Part shown: positions 25,944 to 34,014 of the stretch, one piece after another
How the letters are laid out: the number at the start of each line of letters is the position of its first letter
Position numbering within the stretch: the first letter of the stretch is position 1
NCBI GenBank assembly: GCA_028045305.1
Contig: JAOFTV010000020.1
Span: 1 to 37,994, forward strand
From: Opitutales bacterium
GTDB taxonomy: Bacteria; Verrucomicrobiota; Verrucomicrobiia; Opitutales; Seribacteraceae
Reading direction: 5' to 3'
Length of the DNA: 37,994 bases
Program-made: the position numbers and the translations under genes
The notes under the pieces: generated by a model
Told to the model about the DNA's origin: nothing
What the model saw: the letters and a program-made list of their open reading frames with translations, nothing else
Database searches by the model: none

Positions 25944-28528
25944 CGTCTACGAAAATTCCAATAGCTTGAGGAAACGATTCCTGATAGCAAACCCACTCCA
26001 GTGAGTAAGGCACCAAACCACAAAATACTTTCCAGTGGCACTGTCCATAGCAAGGTCCAACCAAACGATTGTACATTGATTACAAAGACCAATAACCAGC
26101 CCAGGGCCAACCCAGTTATTGCACCTGCCACCCACGCAGCCAATCCAATCCCTGCCCCCTCCAATCCAGCGGCCCAAATAAAACGGGGAGTGCAAAACCC
26201 GAGGTGTTTTAATGTCTGCCAGGTCTGGGTGGATTCATCAAAAATGGAAAACAATCCAAGGAGCAAACCGGCAAAGGCAACCGCCAACCCAATTAGGCTC
26301 AGGGCATTGGTTGCCTGAAAGGTTTGCTCAAAAATCCCCAGGGCTACATCCCTTAATTCTCTCTCGTTACGAATATCAAGCCCCGGGTATTCTAGGCGTA
26401 AACGATCACGAGTCTCCTCCAGCTTGGAAAGATCATGCAGAAACAAACTGGCATTGATTGGGCGTTTAAAACCTGTCCACTTCATCCATACATCGGAGGA
26501 TACCGCCGCCATTCCAAACTCGTTTCCATAATCACAAAAAATTCCAAACGGGGATACTTTTTGCATACCCGCTGGGGTTTCCAGCTCCACTACCCCGCCG
26601 GAAAGCACACCAAACCTACGGGCAAAAGTTTCGCTGACCAAGGCGGGTTCGGCACCACTCTCCACCGTAATCGAACCAGGCTTCTTCAACCAGATTTGCC
26701 TGGCCTCCCCGCTCCAGTGATTCATATCCACCCCTGCCAGAACCGTCACGCCCTTGGGTGGCTTTGCATTACATACCCGCATTACATCTGCATATTTTAT
26801 ATTGGGGTCAGTCAACAGTTCATCCAATAAAGCCGGATCAATTCCATTGATATTACCCGCACCCGTCACCCCGCTCTCTGAAATATATAAGTCTGCCTGG
26901 AAGCGTACATCGAACCATTCCTCAATTGTCCCCCGGAAACTATCGATCATTTGAAACATCCCCGTCACCATACTTACCGCCACCACCAAGCCCGCCACCG
27001 CCAATCGATGCCTGCTCGACCCATCCTGCAACCTACTACACGCCAGCCTCGCTACCGGGCTCGTACAAATGGGACGAAACAACTTTGCCAAAACCACCAA
27101 CACATGGCCGGACAACAGAGCCGCTCCCAATATCCAGCAACCAGATGCAAGGAACCCACCGACGGGCATCTTGGAACCCGACTCCATAACATAGGGCGGG
27201 AAAAGTAGAAAAACTCCACCAATCAAAAGTAGACCCACTCCATATTTTGGATTGCGCAGCCATGAAAAACCGGGCGACCAATCACCCCGGGCCAACACCT
27301 GTGCAGGTGGGGTTTGGTTTGCATCCCGTGCGGGAAGCCACCCAGCCAGCATACTAAAGAGTAATCCCAGTACAATGCCCACCACCACATCTACTACGGT
27401 CAGGTCCAGTGCCTCCACTGAAGTGGCAAAGTAAAGTGCGTTTACGGTATCTGCGAGCATACCCACAGCCCCAAGTGCCAGGACCTGGCCCACTCCCACT
27501 CCTGCGATCGAACCAAGTAAGCCCAGTACAAAAGCTTCCAGTAGATATGTAAAAAACAGGACCGATCCATCTACCCCCAATGATCGAAGGGTTGCAATTT
27601 CTGAACGCCTGCGTACCACCGCAGCATCCAATGCCTGTAGGATCAAGTAGGCACCCACAAGGATAGCGATTAAGGATAGAATGGTTAGGTTCAATCGAAA
27701 TGCGGCCGTCATCGATGCACGGTCCGCCGCCCGGTTTTGGGTTGGGGAAAGGCTCAGGTTGGCAGGTATATTTTCAAGCAACCTATTTTCGATTTCGCTC
27801 AGATAGTCGGAGTCTTCTCGACGGTCTATCTGATCGAGCACCACCTCAACCCGGTTTAACTCACCCGGTCTGCTCAAAAGGGATTGTACAGTGGGAATAT
27901 CGGCCAATATTAAATCATCCGGGAGGTTGCCATTGGGATCATCCAAAATCATCCGCACCTTCATCTTCGCCAAATGTCCACTTGCCAAAAATGATAATTC
28001 GTCCCCCACAGAAATGGTAAGAGCATCTGCTAGTTTTTGCCCCACCCATACCTCGTTTTCACTACCAATCCAGTCATACCAATTCGCATCGTCCTCGGCA
28101 GAAAACTTGAGGGTCTCCTGTGCCAGTGTTGGCAGGTTACCCAATGCCAGCAAGTCGAGCCCAATCAACCGGAGTTGCTTCCTTGCTTCCGTGTCCTCAT
28201 CTACTGCCGTGACCGAGCCTTCGATCACCGGGATCAGGTGCCAGTCTGGATCAGTGCCTAGTTTTTGTAGCTTTGCGAGGTCCTGTTCGCGCAATCTTTG
28301 TACGGGAGATTCGATCAAAAAATCGCTCTGCCCAGATACCGCTTGATTAAAGAGTCCGAAATTTGCAGATGCTGCCCGGCTTGCCTGGCGTATCCCATTA
28401 AACGCTCCCACTCCCACCGCCACAATTCCCAGCAGCAGCAGGTAATGCCCAAGTTTACTCCGCCAGTGCCGGAAAGTCGTCCGGGTTAGTAACAACCAGA
28501 CAAGCTGTATGCGGGAACGCAAGTACAT
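25940..28528 (-). CDS. FtsX/MacB-type ABC transporter permease, duplicated
   Basis: An 862-residue permease, taken from the ATG at 28528, which shares one base with the ATPase stop (TGATG). A TTG twelve bases earlier is possible. It has a first span near residues 25-45, a large periplasmic domain, then three spans at about 270-400, a repeat of this layout, and three more C-terminal spans. This is the ten-span double-FtsX architecture of the YbbP/AttFG group, which extracts or exports lipidic or hydrophobic substrates rather than importing solutes. Typical segments are RRRSEIATLRSLGVDGS and LKHLGFCTPRFIWAAGLEG. Partners are the ATPase upstream and the AttH-like protein downstream. Confidence 0.92.
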   Translation of the reverse strand: MYLRSRIQLVWLLLTRTTFRHWRSKLGHYLLLLGIVAVGVGAFNGIRQASRAASANFGLFNQAVSGQSDFLIESPVQRLREQDLAKLQKLGTDPDWHLIPVIEGSVTAVDEDTEARKQLRLIGLDLLALGNLPTLAQETLKFSAEDDANWYDWIGSENEVWVGQKLADALTISVGDELSFLASGHLAKMKVRMILDDPNGNLPDDLILADIPTVQSLLSRPGELNRVEVVLDQIDRREDSDYLSEIENRLLENIPANLSLSPTQNRAADRASMTAAFRLNLTILSLIAILVGAYLILQALDAAVVRRRSEIATLRSLGVDGSVLFFTYLLEAFVLGLLGSIAGVGVGQVLALGAVGMLADTVNALYFATSVEALDLTVVDVVVGIVLGLLFSMLAGWLPARDANQTPPAQVLARGDWSPGFSWLRNPKYGVGLLLIGGVFLLFPPYVMESGSKMPVGGFLASGCWILGAALLSGHVLVVLAKLFRPICTSPVARLACSRLQDGSSRHRLAVAGLVVAVSMVTGMFQMIDSFRGTIEEWFDVRFQADLYISESGVTGAGNINGIDPALLDELLTDPNIKYADVMRVCNAKPPKGVTVLAGVDMNHWSGEARQIWLKKPGSITVESGAEPALVSETFARRFGVLSGGVVELETPAGMQKVSPFGIFCDYGNEFGMAAVSSDVWMKWTGFKRPINASLFLHDLSKLEETRDRLRLEYPGLDIRNERELRDVALGIFEQTFQATNALSLIGLAVAFAGLLLGLFSIFDESTQTWQTLKHLGFCTPRFIWAAGLEGAGIGLAAWVAGAITGLALGWLLVFVINVQSFGWTLLWTVPLESILWFGALLTGVGLLSGIVSSSYWNFRRR

Positions 28529-29220
28529 CAGATCAGGCAACCATCCTTCATCGTGATCACCCGGTCACAAATCCGTGTGGACTCATGATCATGAGTTACC
28601 AAAAGCAGGGCCACTCCAAAATCTGCCGATAAAGATTTGAGTAATTTCAATACCTGCCCGCCGGACTCCGTGTCCAGGCTGCCCGTCGGTTCATCTGCCA
28701 AAATCAATTTTGGATGGTGCACCAGTGCACGGGCAATCGCTACGCGCTGCCTCTCCCCCCCACTCAATGCACTAGGTAAATGCTCAGCCCGGTGGCTCAA
28801 TCCAACTTGCTGAAGTAAGGAGGATACCCGGCTCTGCCTTTCCTCTTTACCCATACCAACCAACTGGGCGGCAAACTCCACATTTTCAAATGCATTTAGG
28901 GTGGGGAGCAAATGGAAAGACTGGAACACATAGCCCATATTTTCTCTCCTCAATTTTTCGATCTCTCCACTCTTCAATCCCGACAATTCCTGCCCACCTA
29001 CGTGGATCGTCCCATCATCCAAGGGTTCAATCCCGCAAATACAATTCAAGAGAGTGGACTTGCCACTGCCACTCGGGCCCATCAACGCCACTCGCTCTCC
29101 TGCTAAAATCTTTAAATCTATGCCCTTGAGCACATCCACATTACCAAATGACTTTTTGGCATTCTCCACAACAAGTGCTTCCCGTCCGCTGGCTGTATTA
29201 TTAGTATTCAAGATAGCCAT
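28528..29220 (-). CDS. ABC transporter ATP-binding protein (LolD/MacB/YbbA type)
   Basis: A 230-residue nucleotide-binding subunit. It has Walker A GPSGSGKST at 48-56, a Q-loop in YVFQSFHLLPTLNAFENVEF, the signature LSGGERQRVAIARAL, Walker B LILADEPTGSLD and the switch His in LLVTHDHE. The Leu-Pro-Thr-Leu-Asn segment after the Q-loop is typical of LolD/MacB-class ATPases, which couple to FtsX-type permeases, and one is encoded directly downstream with a one-base TGATG overlap. It is the first gene of the three-gene operon and divergent from the TIGR03643 gene. Confidence 0.95.
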   Translation of the reverse strand: MAILNTNNTASGREALVVENAKKSFGNVDVLKGIDLKILAGERVALMGPSGSGKSTLLNCICGIEPLDDGTIHVGGQELSGLKSGEIEKLRRENMGYVFQSFHLLPTLNAFENVEFAAQLVGMGKEERQSRVSSLLQQVGLSHRAEHLPSALSGGERQRVAIARALVHHPKLILADEPTGSLDTESGGQVLKLLKSLSADFGVALLLVTHDHESTRICDRVITMKDGCLI

Positions 29221-29308
29221 GATAGTAACATGCAGGAAAAGCCCAAGACAATCGGTATGCCTCCTCCAATTTGCCTCACTAATACATAAAGCTAGATTAG
29301 TTATTTAA

Positions 29309-29578
29309 ATGAAGCCCAAACAATCCGACAGTCCAGTTACCCGAGTCAAAAAGCCGGAGCCATCCAAGGATAGTCCGGACTGGATTATCTGGGCTGCCTG
29401 GGCCGACCGAATCACCTTTGAGGAAATCCGCAAAGTCACCGGCCTTACCGAAAGTAAGGTAATTGCCCACATGAGAAAATCTCTCAAGCCATCCAGCTTC
29501 CGCCTCTGGCGCAAACGAGCCTCCACACAAAGTATTAAACACCAAAAGCTCTTCCGCCATCGCCGCTCGCAAGAATAG
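29309..29578 (+). CDS. TIGR03643/DUF2805 family small protein
   Basis: An 89-residue protein. The core from residue 23 (DWIIWAAWADRITFEEIRKVTGLTESKVIAHMRKSLKPSSFRLWRKRAS) matches the TIGR03643/DUF2805 family, in which a compact helix-turn-helix-like fold is followed by a basic SFRLWRKR tail. The N-terminal 20 residues are Lys/Pro-rich and probably disordered. The function of the family is not established; DNA or RNA binding is a guess from the fold and charge. It stands alone between the divergent ABC operon and the VapBC module. Confidence 0.88.
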   Translation: MKPKQSDSPVTRVKKPEPSKDSPDWIIWAAWADRITFEEIRKVTGLTESKVIAHMRKSLKPSSFRLWRKRASTQSIKHQKLFRHRRSQE

Positions 29579-29599
29579 CTAAAGAGGTGGAACTGTAAT

Positions 29600-29628
29600 T
29601 TGACATATTAATGGTTTAGCCGTAAATA
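29600..29628 (+). promoter_or_regulatory. vapBC promoter with embedded operator; possibly leaderless
   Basis: TTGACA (29600-29605) and TAAATA (29623-29628) are separated by exactly 17 bases. The antitoxin ATG at 29636 is only seven bases beyond the -10 element, so transcription should begin at or next to the start codon, and there is no Shine-Dalgarno. An inverted repeat CATATT (29604-29609) / AATATG (29625-29630) overlaps both promoter elements and is a likely site for autorepression by the antitoxin. Confidence 0.6.
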
Positions 29629-29635
29629 TGGCTTC

Positions 29636-29890
29636 ATGAAAACAACCATTAATCTCAAAGGAGATGTCTTGCGCCGTGCCAAGTCCCGGGCTGCTTTACG
29701 CGGCCAACCACTAGCCCAGTACATGGAAGAGTGCCTCGAGCAAAAATTAGCACACGATGAATCACAAGACGGCACCTTGAAAGAATGGATGAACTCGTTA
29801 CCCAAAGTTTCGCCTGCCGCCCTTGGTGATTTAGAAAAAAATATTTCGGCGGATGACTTTCGTGAAATCGATGAAGATATGTGGAAATGA
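29636..29890 (+). CDS. VapB-type antitoxin
   Basis: An 84-residue antitoxin. The N-terminal MKTTINLKGDVLRRAKSRAALRGQPLAQYMEECLEQKL fits a ribbon-helix-helix DNA-binding domain of the kind paired with PIN toxins. The acidic C-terminal half (from about residue 48, ending DFREIDEDMWK) would wrap and inhibit the toxin. Its stop overlaps the toxin start as ATGA, the usual coupled layout. Repression of its own promoter is expected from the operator-like repeat just upstream. Confidence 0.85.
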   Translation: MKTTINLKGDVLRRAKSRAALRGQPLAQYMEECLEQKLAHDESQDGTLKEWMNSLPKVSPAALGDLEKNISADDFREIDEDMWK

Positions 29891-30270
29891 TTCTGGATAC
29901 AAATGCCCTGTCTGCGCTTGCTGGTAGAGACGAAAATTTAATTAATAAACTCTCAACTTCCCCCCGTATCTGCACGACCTTGATCAGTCTTGGAGAATAC
30001 ACCTATGGCTTGAACGGTTGCACCCCAGCCCGCCGCAAACTGCTCCAAGCATGGCTCGATGCCTTTCTTGAACGGGCCGAAATACTCTCACCCAATCGTC
30101 AGACCATTGAATCCTATGCCGCGGTTCGAGCAGAGTTAAAAGCTGCCGGCACACCTATTCCTGCAAATGATTGCTGGATCGCTGCCCTTGCTCGCCAGCA
30201 CAAACTAGGATTACTCAGCAAAGATCGTCATTTTGACCGAGTTAAAGGAATTAAGAGATATGATTGGTAA
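29887..30270 (+). CDS. VapC-type PIN-domain toxin (ribonuclease)
   Basis: A 127-residue PIN-domain ribonuclease. The first acidic residue is in MILDTNALSAL, a conserved Glu follows in TLISLGEYTYG, and the third and fourth acids are in PANDCWIAALARQHKLGLLSKDRHFDRV; together they form the Mg-binding active site. VapC toxins cut specific tRNAs or rRNA to stop translation when the antitoxin is degraded. I chose the ATG at 29887, which overlaps the antitoxin stop, over a GTG six bases earlier. All catalytic acids are present, so the toxin looks active. Confidence 0.88.
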   Translation: MILDTNALSALAGRDENLINKLSTSPRICTTLISLGEYTYGLNGCTPARRKLLQAWLDAFLERAEILSPNRQTIESYAAVRAELKAAGTPIPANDCWIAALARQHKLGLLSKDRHFDRVKGIKRYDW

Positions 30271-30376
30271 AAAGAAATTGCTAAGAAATTTCTTTGGCTT
30301 CTGTAATCATATTGCCCGCAAAGCAAAACAGAGAGGTTTAACTTCCGAAAAACTTCGAAACCTACTCACTTATTAG
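30260..30376 (+). pseudogene. Possible remnant of a second antitoxin (C-terminal tail)
   Basis: A 38-codon open frame starts inside the vapC stop region and reads ...HIARKAKQRGLTSEKLRNLLTY. Such an Ala/Lys-rich helix followed by GLT-x-EKL resembles the toxin-binding tail of some type II antitoxins. It has no DNA-binding part. It may be a decayed antitoxin fragment or chance. The rest of the gap to 30441 shows nothing recognisable. Confidence 0.25.
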
Positions 30377-30441
30377 AGCAGAAATCCAACCTAAGGATTA
30401 CTTCCACTTTAGATCGCTATAAAATTTTTCAAGCCACCCCA

Positions 30442-31053
30442 TCAGCTCTGCCGGTTGCTATCCCGACCGGGGCGCAATTCCATGATGATTCCGAACCGTG
30501 CCTTGAGTTCATCGGATAAGTCGTAACCAAACCTTCGACTTATCAGCAACAGACTACGGCCCGGATTTCTGGGGAATCCATCATTGTTATATTGTAAGCC
30601 CTCCCAGTTGCTAAGATAGCTCCGATCAAACCAATCCCATACCCGTAGTGCCTTAAACAAATCATAAGCCATCGCCGAGGGTGTCGGGCATTCGAACGGT
30701 TCCCCCATGAGGCTCTCCCCTACCGGTTCCGTCAGGTCTTTGAGCTCAATACAATGATCATAGTCCCACAACCGGTTTCGTAACTTCTTCAACTTTGGGG
30801 GTGGCAATACCCCGGTCAGATTAAAGGCCTCCAGCCATTCACTCTCCGTTTCCGGGAGGTATCCAAGTTCCTGGGTGAGCACACCCGCCCAGGTCTGCCT
30901 CTTCTTTTTCCGGATCTTTCGATTGGTCACACTCACATTACAGTAGTTTTGGTAAAACCCACCGCTTAACCGCAGGGGTTCCTCGATTCCCCACAACTCC
31001 TTCAACTTGTTTACCTCCTCGAGGATTTCCTCTTCCAATGCTGTCTTGTTCAT
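30442..31053 (-). CDS. Hypothetical protein, third gene of an unrecognised operon
   Basis: A 203-residue soluble protein that I do not recognise. The Shine-Dalgarno AGGAGAGG stands a few bases before the ATG, supporting the start. The first 25 residues are a charged helix (ALEEEILEEVNKLKELWG). A basic RKIRKKKRQTW stretch follows at about residue 40. The C-terminal half contains MAYDLFKALRVWDWFDRSYLSNW and LLLISRRFGYDLSDELKARFG. There is no signal peptide or membrane span. It lies 21 bases after the 31075-31650 gene on the same strand and belongs to the same operon. Confidence 0.72.
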   Translation of the reverse strand: MNKTALEEEILEEVNKLKELWGIEEPLRLSGGFYQNYCNVSVTNRKIRKKKRQTWAGVLTQELGYLPETESEWLEAFNLTGVLPPPKLKKLRNRLWDYDHCIELKDLTEPVGESLMGEPFECPTPSAMAYDLFKALRVWDWFDRSYLSNWEGLQYNNDGFPRNPGRSLLLISRRFGYDLSDELKARFGIIMELRPGRDSNRQS

Positions 31054-31074
31054 TTGTCCTCTCCTCCTTTCTTT

Positions 31075-31650
31075 TTAAATAAATCGAATATTGCTTGGCT
31101 CGCCCGCCTCACCCAGTGCCCACTGCAACCAGGAAGCGGTGATCGGTTCCACCAACGATACATAGAGCACATCCGCCCCGGTGAACGAACCCTCGTAGCG
31201 CTTCAGGCTACCCAGCAAATTGCCTGCCTTGGTATCATCCGTACCCAGCTTCAACCGGTCGAGCAGATGGGCACACTTCGCAGCCGGCAAATAGTTATGG
31301 GCCAACTGGTCGTAGAAAAACTCCGGATACACTGTGTCATCCAATTCCTCTATGCTCAGCCTGCTATCGATATCCTTGAGGTTTTTTTCCAGTTCCTCCG
31401 GGTCATAGTTTTCATATTCCGTATAGAACTCTCTCCAGGTGGGCACCTCCGGGTAGTGGCTCCATGTTTCGCCCAGGTGCAGGATCTGCTCGTGATCGAT
31501 AAAGATCTCGTGCTTGGCATTTTTCAGTTCCTGCAAATAAGGAGCTCCAGTTTGTTTAAAATGTTCCTCCGCACGCTCTGCAAAAGCACCAGGAATTGCT
31601 CCCGGCACATTCTCGCCTGCTTTAGATCGTATAAAAAAATACTCACTCAT
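31075..31650 (-). CDS. Hypothetical acidic protein, second gene of an unrecognised operon
   Basis: A 191-residue acidic protein, taken from the ATG at 31650 (MSEYFFIRSK), which overlaps the upstream stop by eight bases. An in-frame ATG at 31701 would add a basic stretch inside the upstream gene and is less likely. Features include AKHEIFIDHEQILHLGETW, repeated aromatic/acidic segments (REFYTEYENYDPEELEKNL) and a C-terminal ADVLYVSLVEPITASWLQWALG. I recognise no family or catalytic motif. It is probably cytoplasmic. By operon position it should act with the proteins of 31643-32401 and 30442-31053. Confidence 0.7.
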   Translation of the reverse strand: MSEYFFIRSKAGENVPGAIPGAFAERAEEHFKQTGAPYLQELKNAKHEIFIDHEQILHLGETWSHYPEVPTWREFYTEYENYDPEELEKNLKDIDSRLSIEELDDTVYPEFFYDQLAHNYLPAAKCAHLLDRLKLGTDDTKAGNLLGSLKRYEGSFTGADVLYVSLVEPITASWLQWALGEAGEPSNIRFI

Positions 31651-32401
31651 CTTCTTCATCCTCCTCCTCTTCAAGAAATGCGATCTCCTCGCCTTCATCA
31701 TTGTATCCCCAGCTCACCTCTTCACGCCAGGACCATGGGTCTTTCACGATCCCCTGATCAATTACACTCTCCCAACCCTGCAGGTACTGGGCGTCGTAAC
31801 TCCAATGGCTCACAATTACATCTTTCAAATCATCCTCCACCGATGCCCCTTCATCGAGAATACCAATTGCAAGATCCAGGTAGCCCTCCACCTCAGGACT
31901 GTCGTAAGAAACCGTTACCACATAGCGTTCATAATACGGTATCCACGAAATATAATATTTCAGCGGCCAGGAATACCCGGGTCCTGATGTCGCCCAGTTT
32001 ATGGAAAGCACATGCACGGGCTCACTCCGGTACCCCCGTTCGGGCAATGGATTGCTGTTCTCAACCTGCCGGCTATGAAACACACCATCCTTTCCAAACC
32101 CACCCCATGTCGGCAAGCTCGTGCGTATGGGTGCCAAGGCAATTCTTGCCACCGCATTTTTTAATGCCCGATAATCATTTCCTCCATGGCTTTTTTTGCA
32201 GGCGATTCCCTGCTCGGCCTCATTATAATTCTCATCTTCCGGAAAAACTTCCTCCGGGTCGATTGCCCTTGCATCCTCGGGTAGTTTATCTTCCAGCCCA
32301 AAAAACTTTGCCAGAATGGCATGTTCCCTAGGGTGGAAAAGTTCCACCTTCGCCAGCCTGCGTTGATTCTTGGTTCTTTCAATTAATCGATTATCACTCA
32401 T
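31643..32401 (-). CDS. Hypothetical protein with acidic tail, first gene of an unrecognised operon
   Basis: A 252-residue protein, taken from the ATG at 32401 because AGGAGG lies nine bases upstream. An ATG 87 bases earlier has no such site and would run toward the inverted-repeat operator. The N-terminus is basic (IERTKNQRRLAKVELFHPREHAILAKFFG), the middle is aromatic (INWATSGPGYSWPLKYYISWIPYYERYVVTVSYDS), and the last dozen residues are almost all Glu and Asp. I recognise no family. The long acidic tail could mediate contact with a basic partner. The gene is divergent from the DUF4339 gene, with a striking repeat between them. Confidence 0.7.
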   Translation of the reverse strand: MSDNRLIERTKNQRRLAKVELFHPREHAILAKFFGLEDKLPEDARAIDPEEVFPEDENYNEAEQGIACKKSHGGNDYRALKNAVARIALAPIRTSLPTWGGFGKDGVFHSRQVENSNPLPERGYRSEPVHVLSINWATSGPGYSWPLKYYISWIPYYERYVVTVSYDSPEVEGYLDLAIGILDEGASVEDDLKDVIVSHWSYDAQYLQGWESVIDQGIVKDPWSWREEVSWGYNDEGEEIAFLEEEEDEEDE

Positions 32402-32493
32402 CTCTTGGTTCCTCCTGTTTAATTTGAATTGGTCCGTCATTGGATACTGTTCATATCCTGAACCATGGGAGGAACCATCGCCACTCAAGGGGG

Positions 32494-32541
32494 TGTCATA
32501 AGTGTCATAAACGGAATGCCAAATTTATGACACTTATGACA
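32494..32541. repeat. Perfect 18-bp inverted repeat made of TGTCATAA units, operator candidate
   Basis: TGTCATAAGTGTCATAAA at 32494-32511 is repeated as its exact reverse complement at 32524-32541, with a 12-base spacer. Each arm is itself a direct repeat, TGTCATAA-G-TGTCATAA, giving four half-sites. It sits between the divergent starts at 32401 and 32588, where a shared operator would be expected. It lacks the G/C-rich stem and T run of a terminator. Confidence 0.7.
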
Positions 32542-32587
32542 TGGCAAAACTTCGATATTCCTGTTAGATTAATCTAAGTTTCACTTG

Positions 32588-33028
32588 ATGAAGATTCTAC
32601 GCAAAAGACTCACCAAAGGTAAGGCATCCGAGCTCTGCCGAAAGATGAAACTATCCACTGCGATCAAACTTCGCCTTGGTAAAATCCTCGAATTGGAAAG
32701 CGACCCCAAGGAGAATCCTGTTGCCCGTCGTCTAAGTCATGATCTCCACCAAGGCTACCTAATCTCGCTCGACCGGGAGAAACATGAAATCTTTGGCATC
32801 ACCAAATCAAACCCAGAAAGTATCGAACTCATCCCAGAGAAACATCCTGAGCCAACCATCTACTGCTACCAGAAATCCACCGATAAAAAATACGGGCCTC
32901 TCAACTGGAATACATTCGAAAACCTCATAGCCGGTTGGGTATACGAAGACATTACCTTTTGGCACGACGGACTAACTGAGTGGGTGGAACTAGCTAATGT
33001 CCGCGATATACTAATTGGGGAAGGTTAA
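32588..33028 (+). CDS. DUF4339 (GYF-like) domain protein
   Basis: A 146-residue protein starting with ATG at 32588 (a TTG precedes it directly). The N-terminal 55 residues are basic and helical (LRKRLTKGKASELCRKMKLSTAIKLRLGK). From about residue 92 a GYF-like DUF4339 domain is recognisable: IYCYQKSTDKKYGPLNWNTFENLIAGWVYEDITFWHDGLTEWVEL. Such domains usually bind proline-rich or membrane-associated partners in multi-domain proteins; here one is joined to a short basic region. There is no signal peptide. It is divergent from the three-gene unknown operon, with the TGTCATAA repeat between. Confidence 0.75.
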   Translation: MKILRKRLTKGKASELCRKMKLSTAIKLRLGKILELESDPKENPVARRLSHDLHQGYLISLDREKHEIFGITKSNPESIELIPEKHPEPTIYCYQKSTDKKYGPLNWNTFENLIAGWVYEDITFWHDGLTEWVELANVRDILIGEG

Positions 33029-33242
33029 TTCCCCCCAGAAATTCTTTCAAGTAGTACTGCTTGGTTGCCTGTTGGAGTTTGCCTTTCACCTCAGTGATTA
33101 ACTTCTTTGGGCTAAGCACCTTTGCGTATGTTAAACAAAATAATCTCCATACATTTATCACTACCAAGATAAGGCTTTTTTTTAAGCCATCCCCAAGCAA
33201 TTGAAATTTGAAGACCTTCTCATTCAGAGTAAGTTGTTTTTT

Positions 33243-33965
33243 ATGGATATACTCAAATATACCTGGCTATTGTTTCCGGTTTTGGGTTGGGCACAAATTT
33301 CAGAACCATCCATTTCCACTTATTCGATTGTTGCAAGAGATCAACAAACCGGAGAAATCGGAGTCGCGGTACAATCTAAGTTTATAGCGGTCGGTGCTGT
33401 CGTCCCCTATGCACAGGCAGAGGTGGGGGCCATCGCCAGCCAGGCCTGGGGAAACCCTCGGTATGGGCCAGTTGGCTTGGATTTACTTGCTCGGGGAAAA
33501 ACGGCAGAGCAAGTCATCCGACTGATGACCGAGGCCGATCCAAATCGCGAACATCGCCAACTTGCGGTGATTGGCACAGAGGGAAATGCATCCATTTTTA
33601 CGGGGAAAAAATGTAAAGACTGGGCGGGGGGTAAAGCTGGATTCAACTATGCGGTACAAGGAAACCTGCTCGCCGGTGCTGAAGTTATCCATGCGATGAG
33701 TGTTGGTTTCGAGGAAGCCAACGGTACCTTAGCCGAAAGAATGATTGCTTCACTCCATGCCGGGCAGCAAGCGGGCGGCGACAAACGGGGCAAGCAATCA
33801 GCTGCCTTATTAATAGTTAAAACGGGTTGGGGTTATGGTGGACTCAGTGACCGCTTCCGCGATCTTCGGGTAGATGATCACCCCTCTCCGATTAAGGAAC
33901 TCGAAAGAATTTACTACCTTCACCGGAATATCTTTCCACGCCCAGATCGAAAACACGCCAAATAA
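33243..33965 (+). CDS. DUF1028 family exported protein
   Basis: A 240-residue protein. The ATG at 33243 opens a signal peptide (MDILKYTWLLFPVLGWAQ), so I prefer it to a TTG at 33201. The mature part is a full DUF1028 domain, related to Ntn-hydrolase-like folds: STYSIVARDQQTGEIGVAVQSK, VVPYAQAEVGAIASQAWGNPRYGPVGLDLL, FNYAVQGNLLAG, and QSAALLIVKTGWGYGG with RVDDHPSPIKEL. Homologues are secreted or periplasmic and of unproven enzymatic activity. The ending has the family's usual short YYLH segment. A small damaged piece of a second DUF1028 gene lies at 35174-35210. Confidence 0.88.
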   Translation: MDILKYTWLLFPVLGWAQISEPSISTYSIVARDQQTGEIGVAVQSKFIAVGAVVPYAQAEVGAIASQAWGNPRYGPVGLDLLARGKTAEQVIRLMTEADPNREHRQLAVIGTEGNASIFTGKKCKDWAGGKAGFNYAVQGNLLAGAEVIHAMSVGFEEANGTLAERMIASLHAGQQAGGDKRGKQSAALLIVKTGWGYGGLSDRFRDLRVDDHPSPIKELERIYYLHRNIFPRPDRKHAK

Positions 33966-34014
33966 AAGGGCTGATTCATCATGCCAAGCTCATCCTCGTG
34001 AAGGAAATTTCAAA

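Noticed and set aside
31054..32331. A 425-codon plus-strand open frame opposite the three unknown genes
   Set aside because: It runs antisense to three minus-strand genes with strong ribosome-binding sites and overlaps, crosses their boundary, and its translation is Pro/His/Ser-rich with no family-like pattern.
33017..33034. GGGGAA-N6-TTCCCC at the end of the DUF4339 gene as a terminator
   Set aside because: The stem spans the stop codon and has no following T run.
32994..33200. A 68-codon minus-strand open frame between the DUF4339 and DUF1028 genes
   Set aside because: No Shine-Dalgarno, it overlaps the end of the DUF4339 gene, and its sequence resembles nothing I recognise. A small real gene here cannot be fully excluded.
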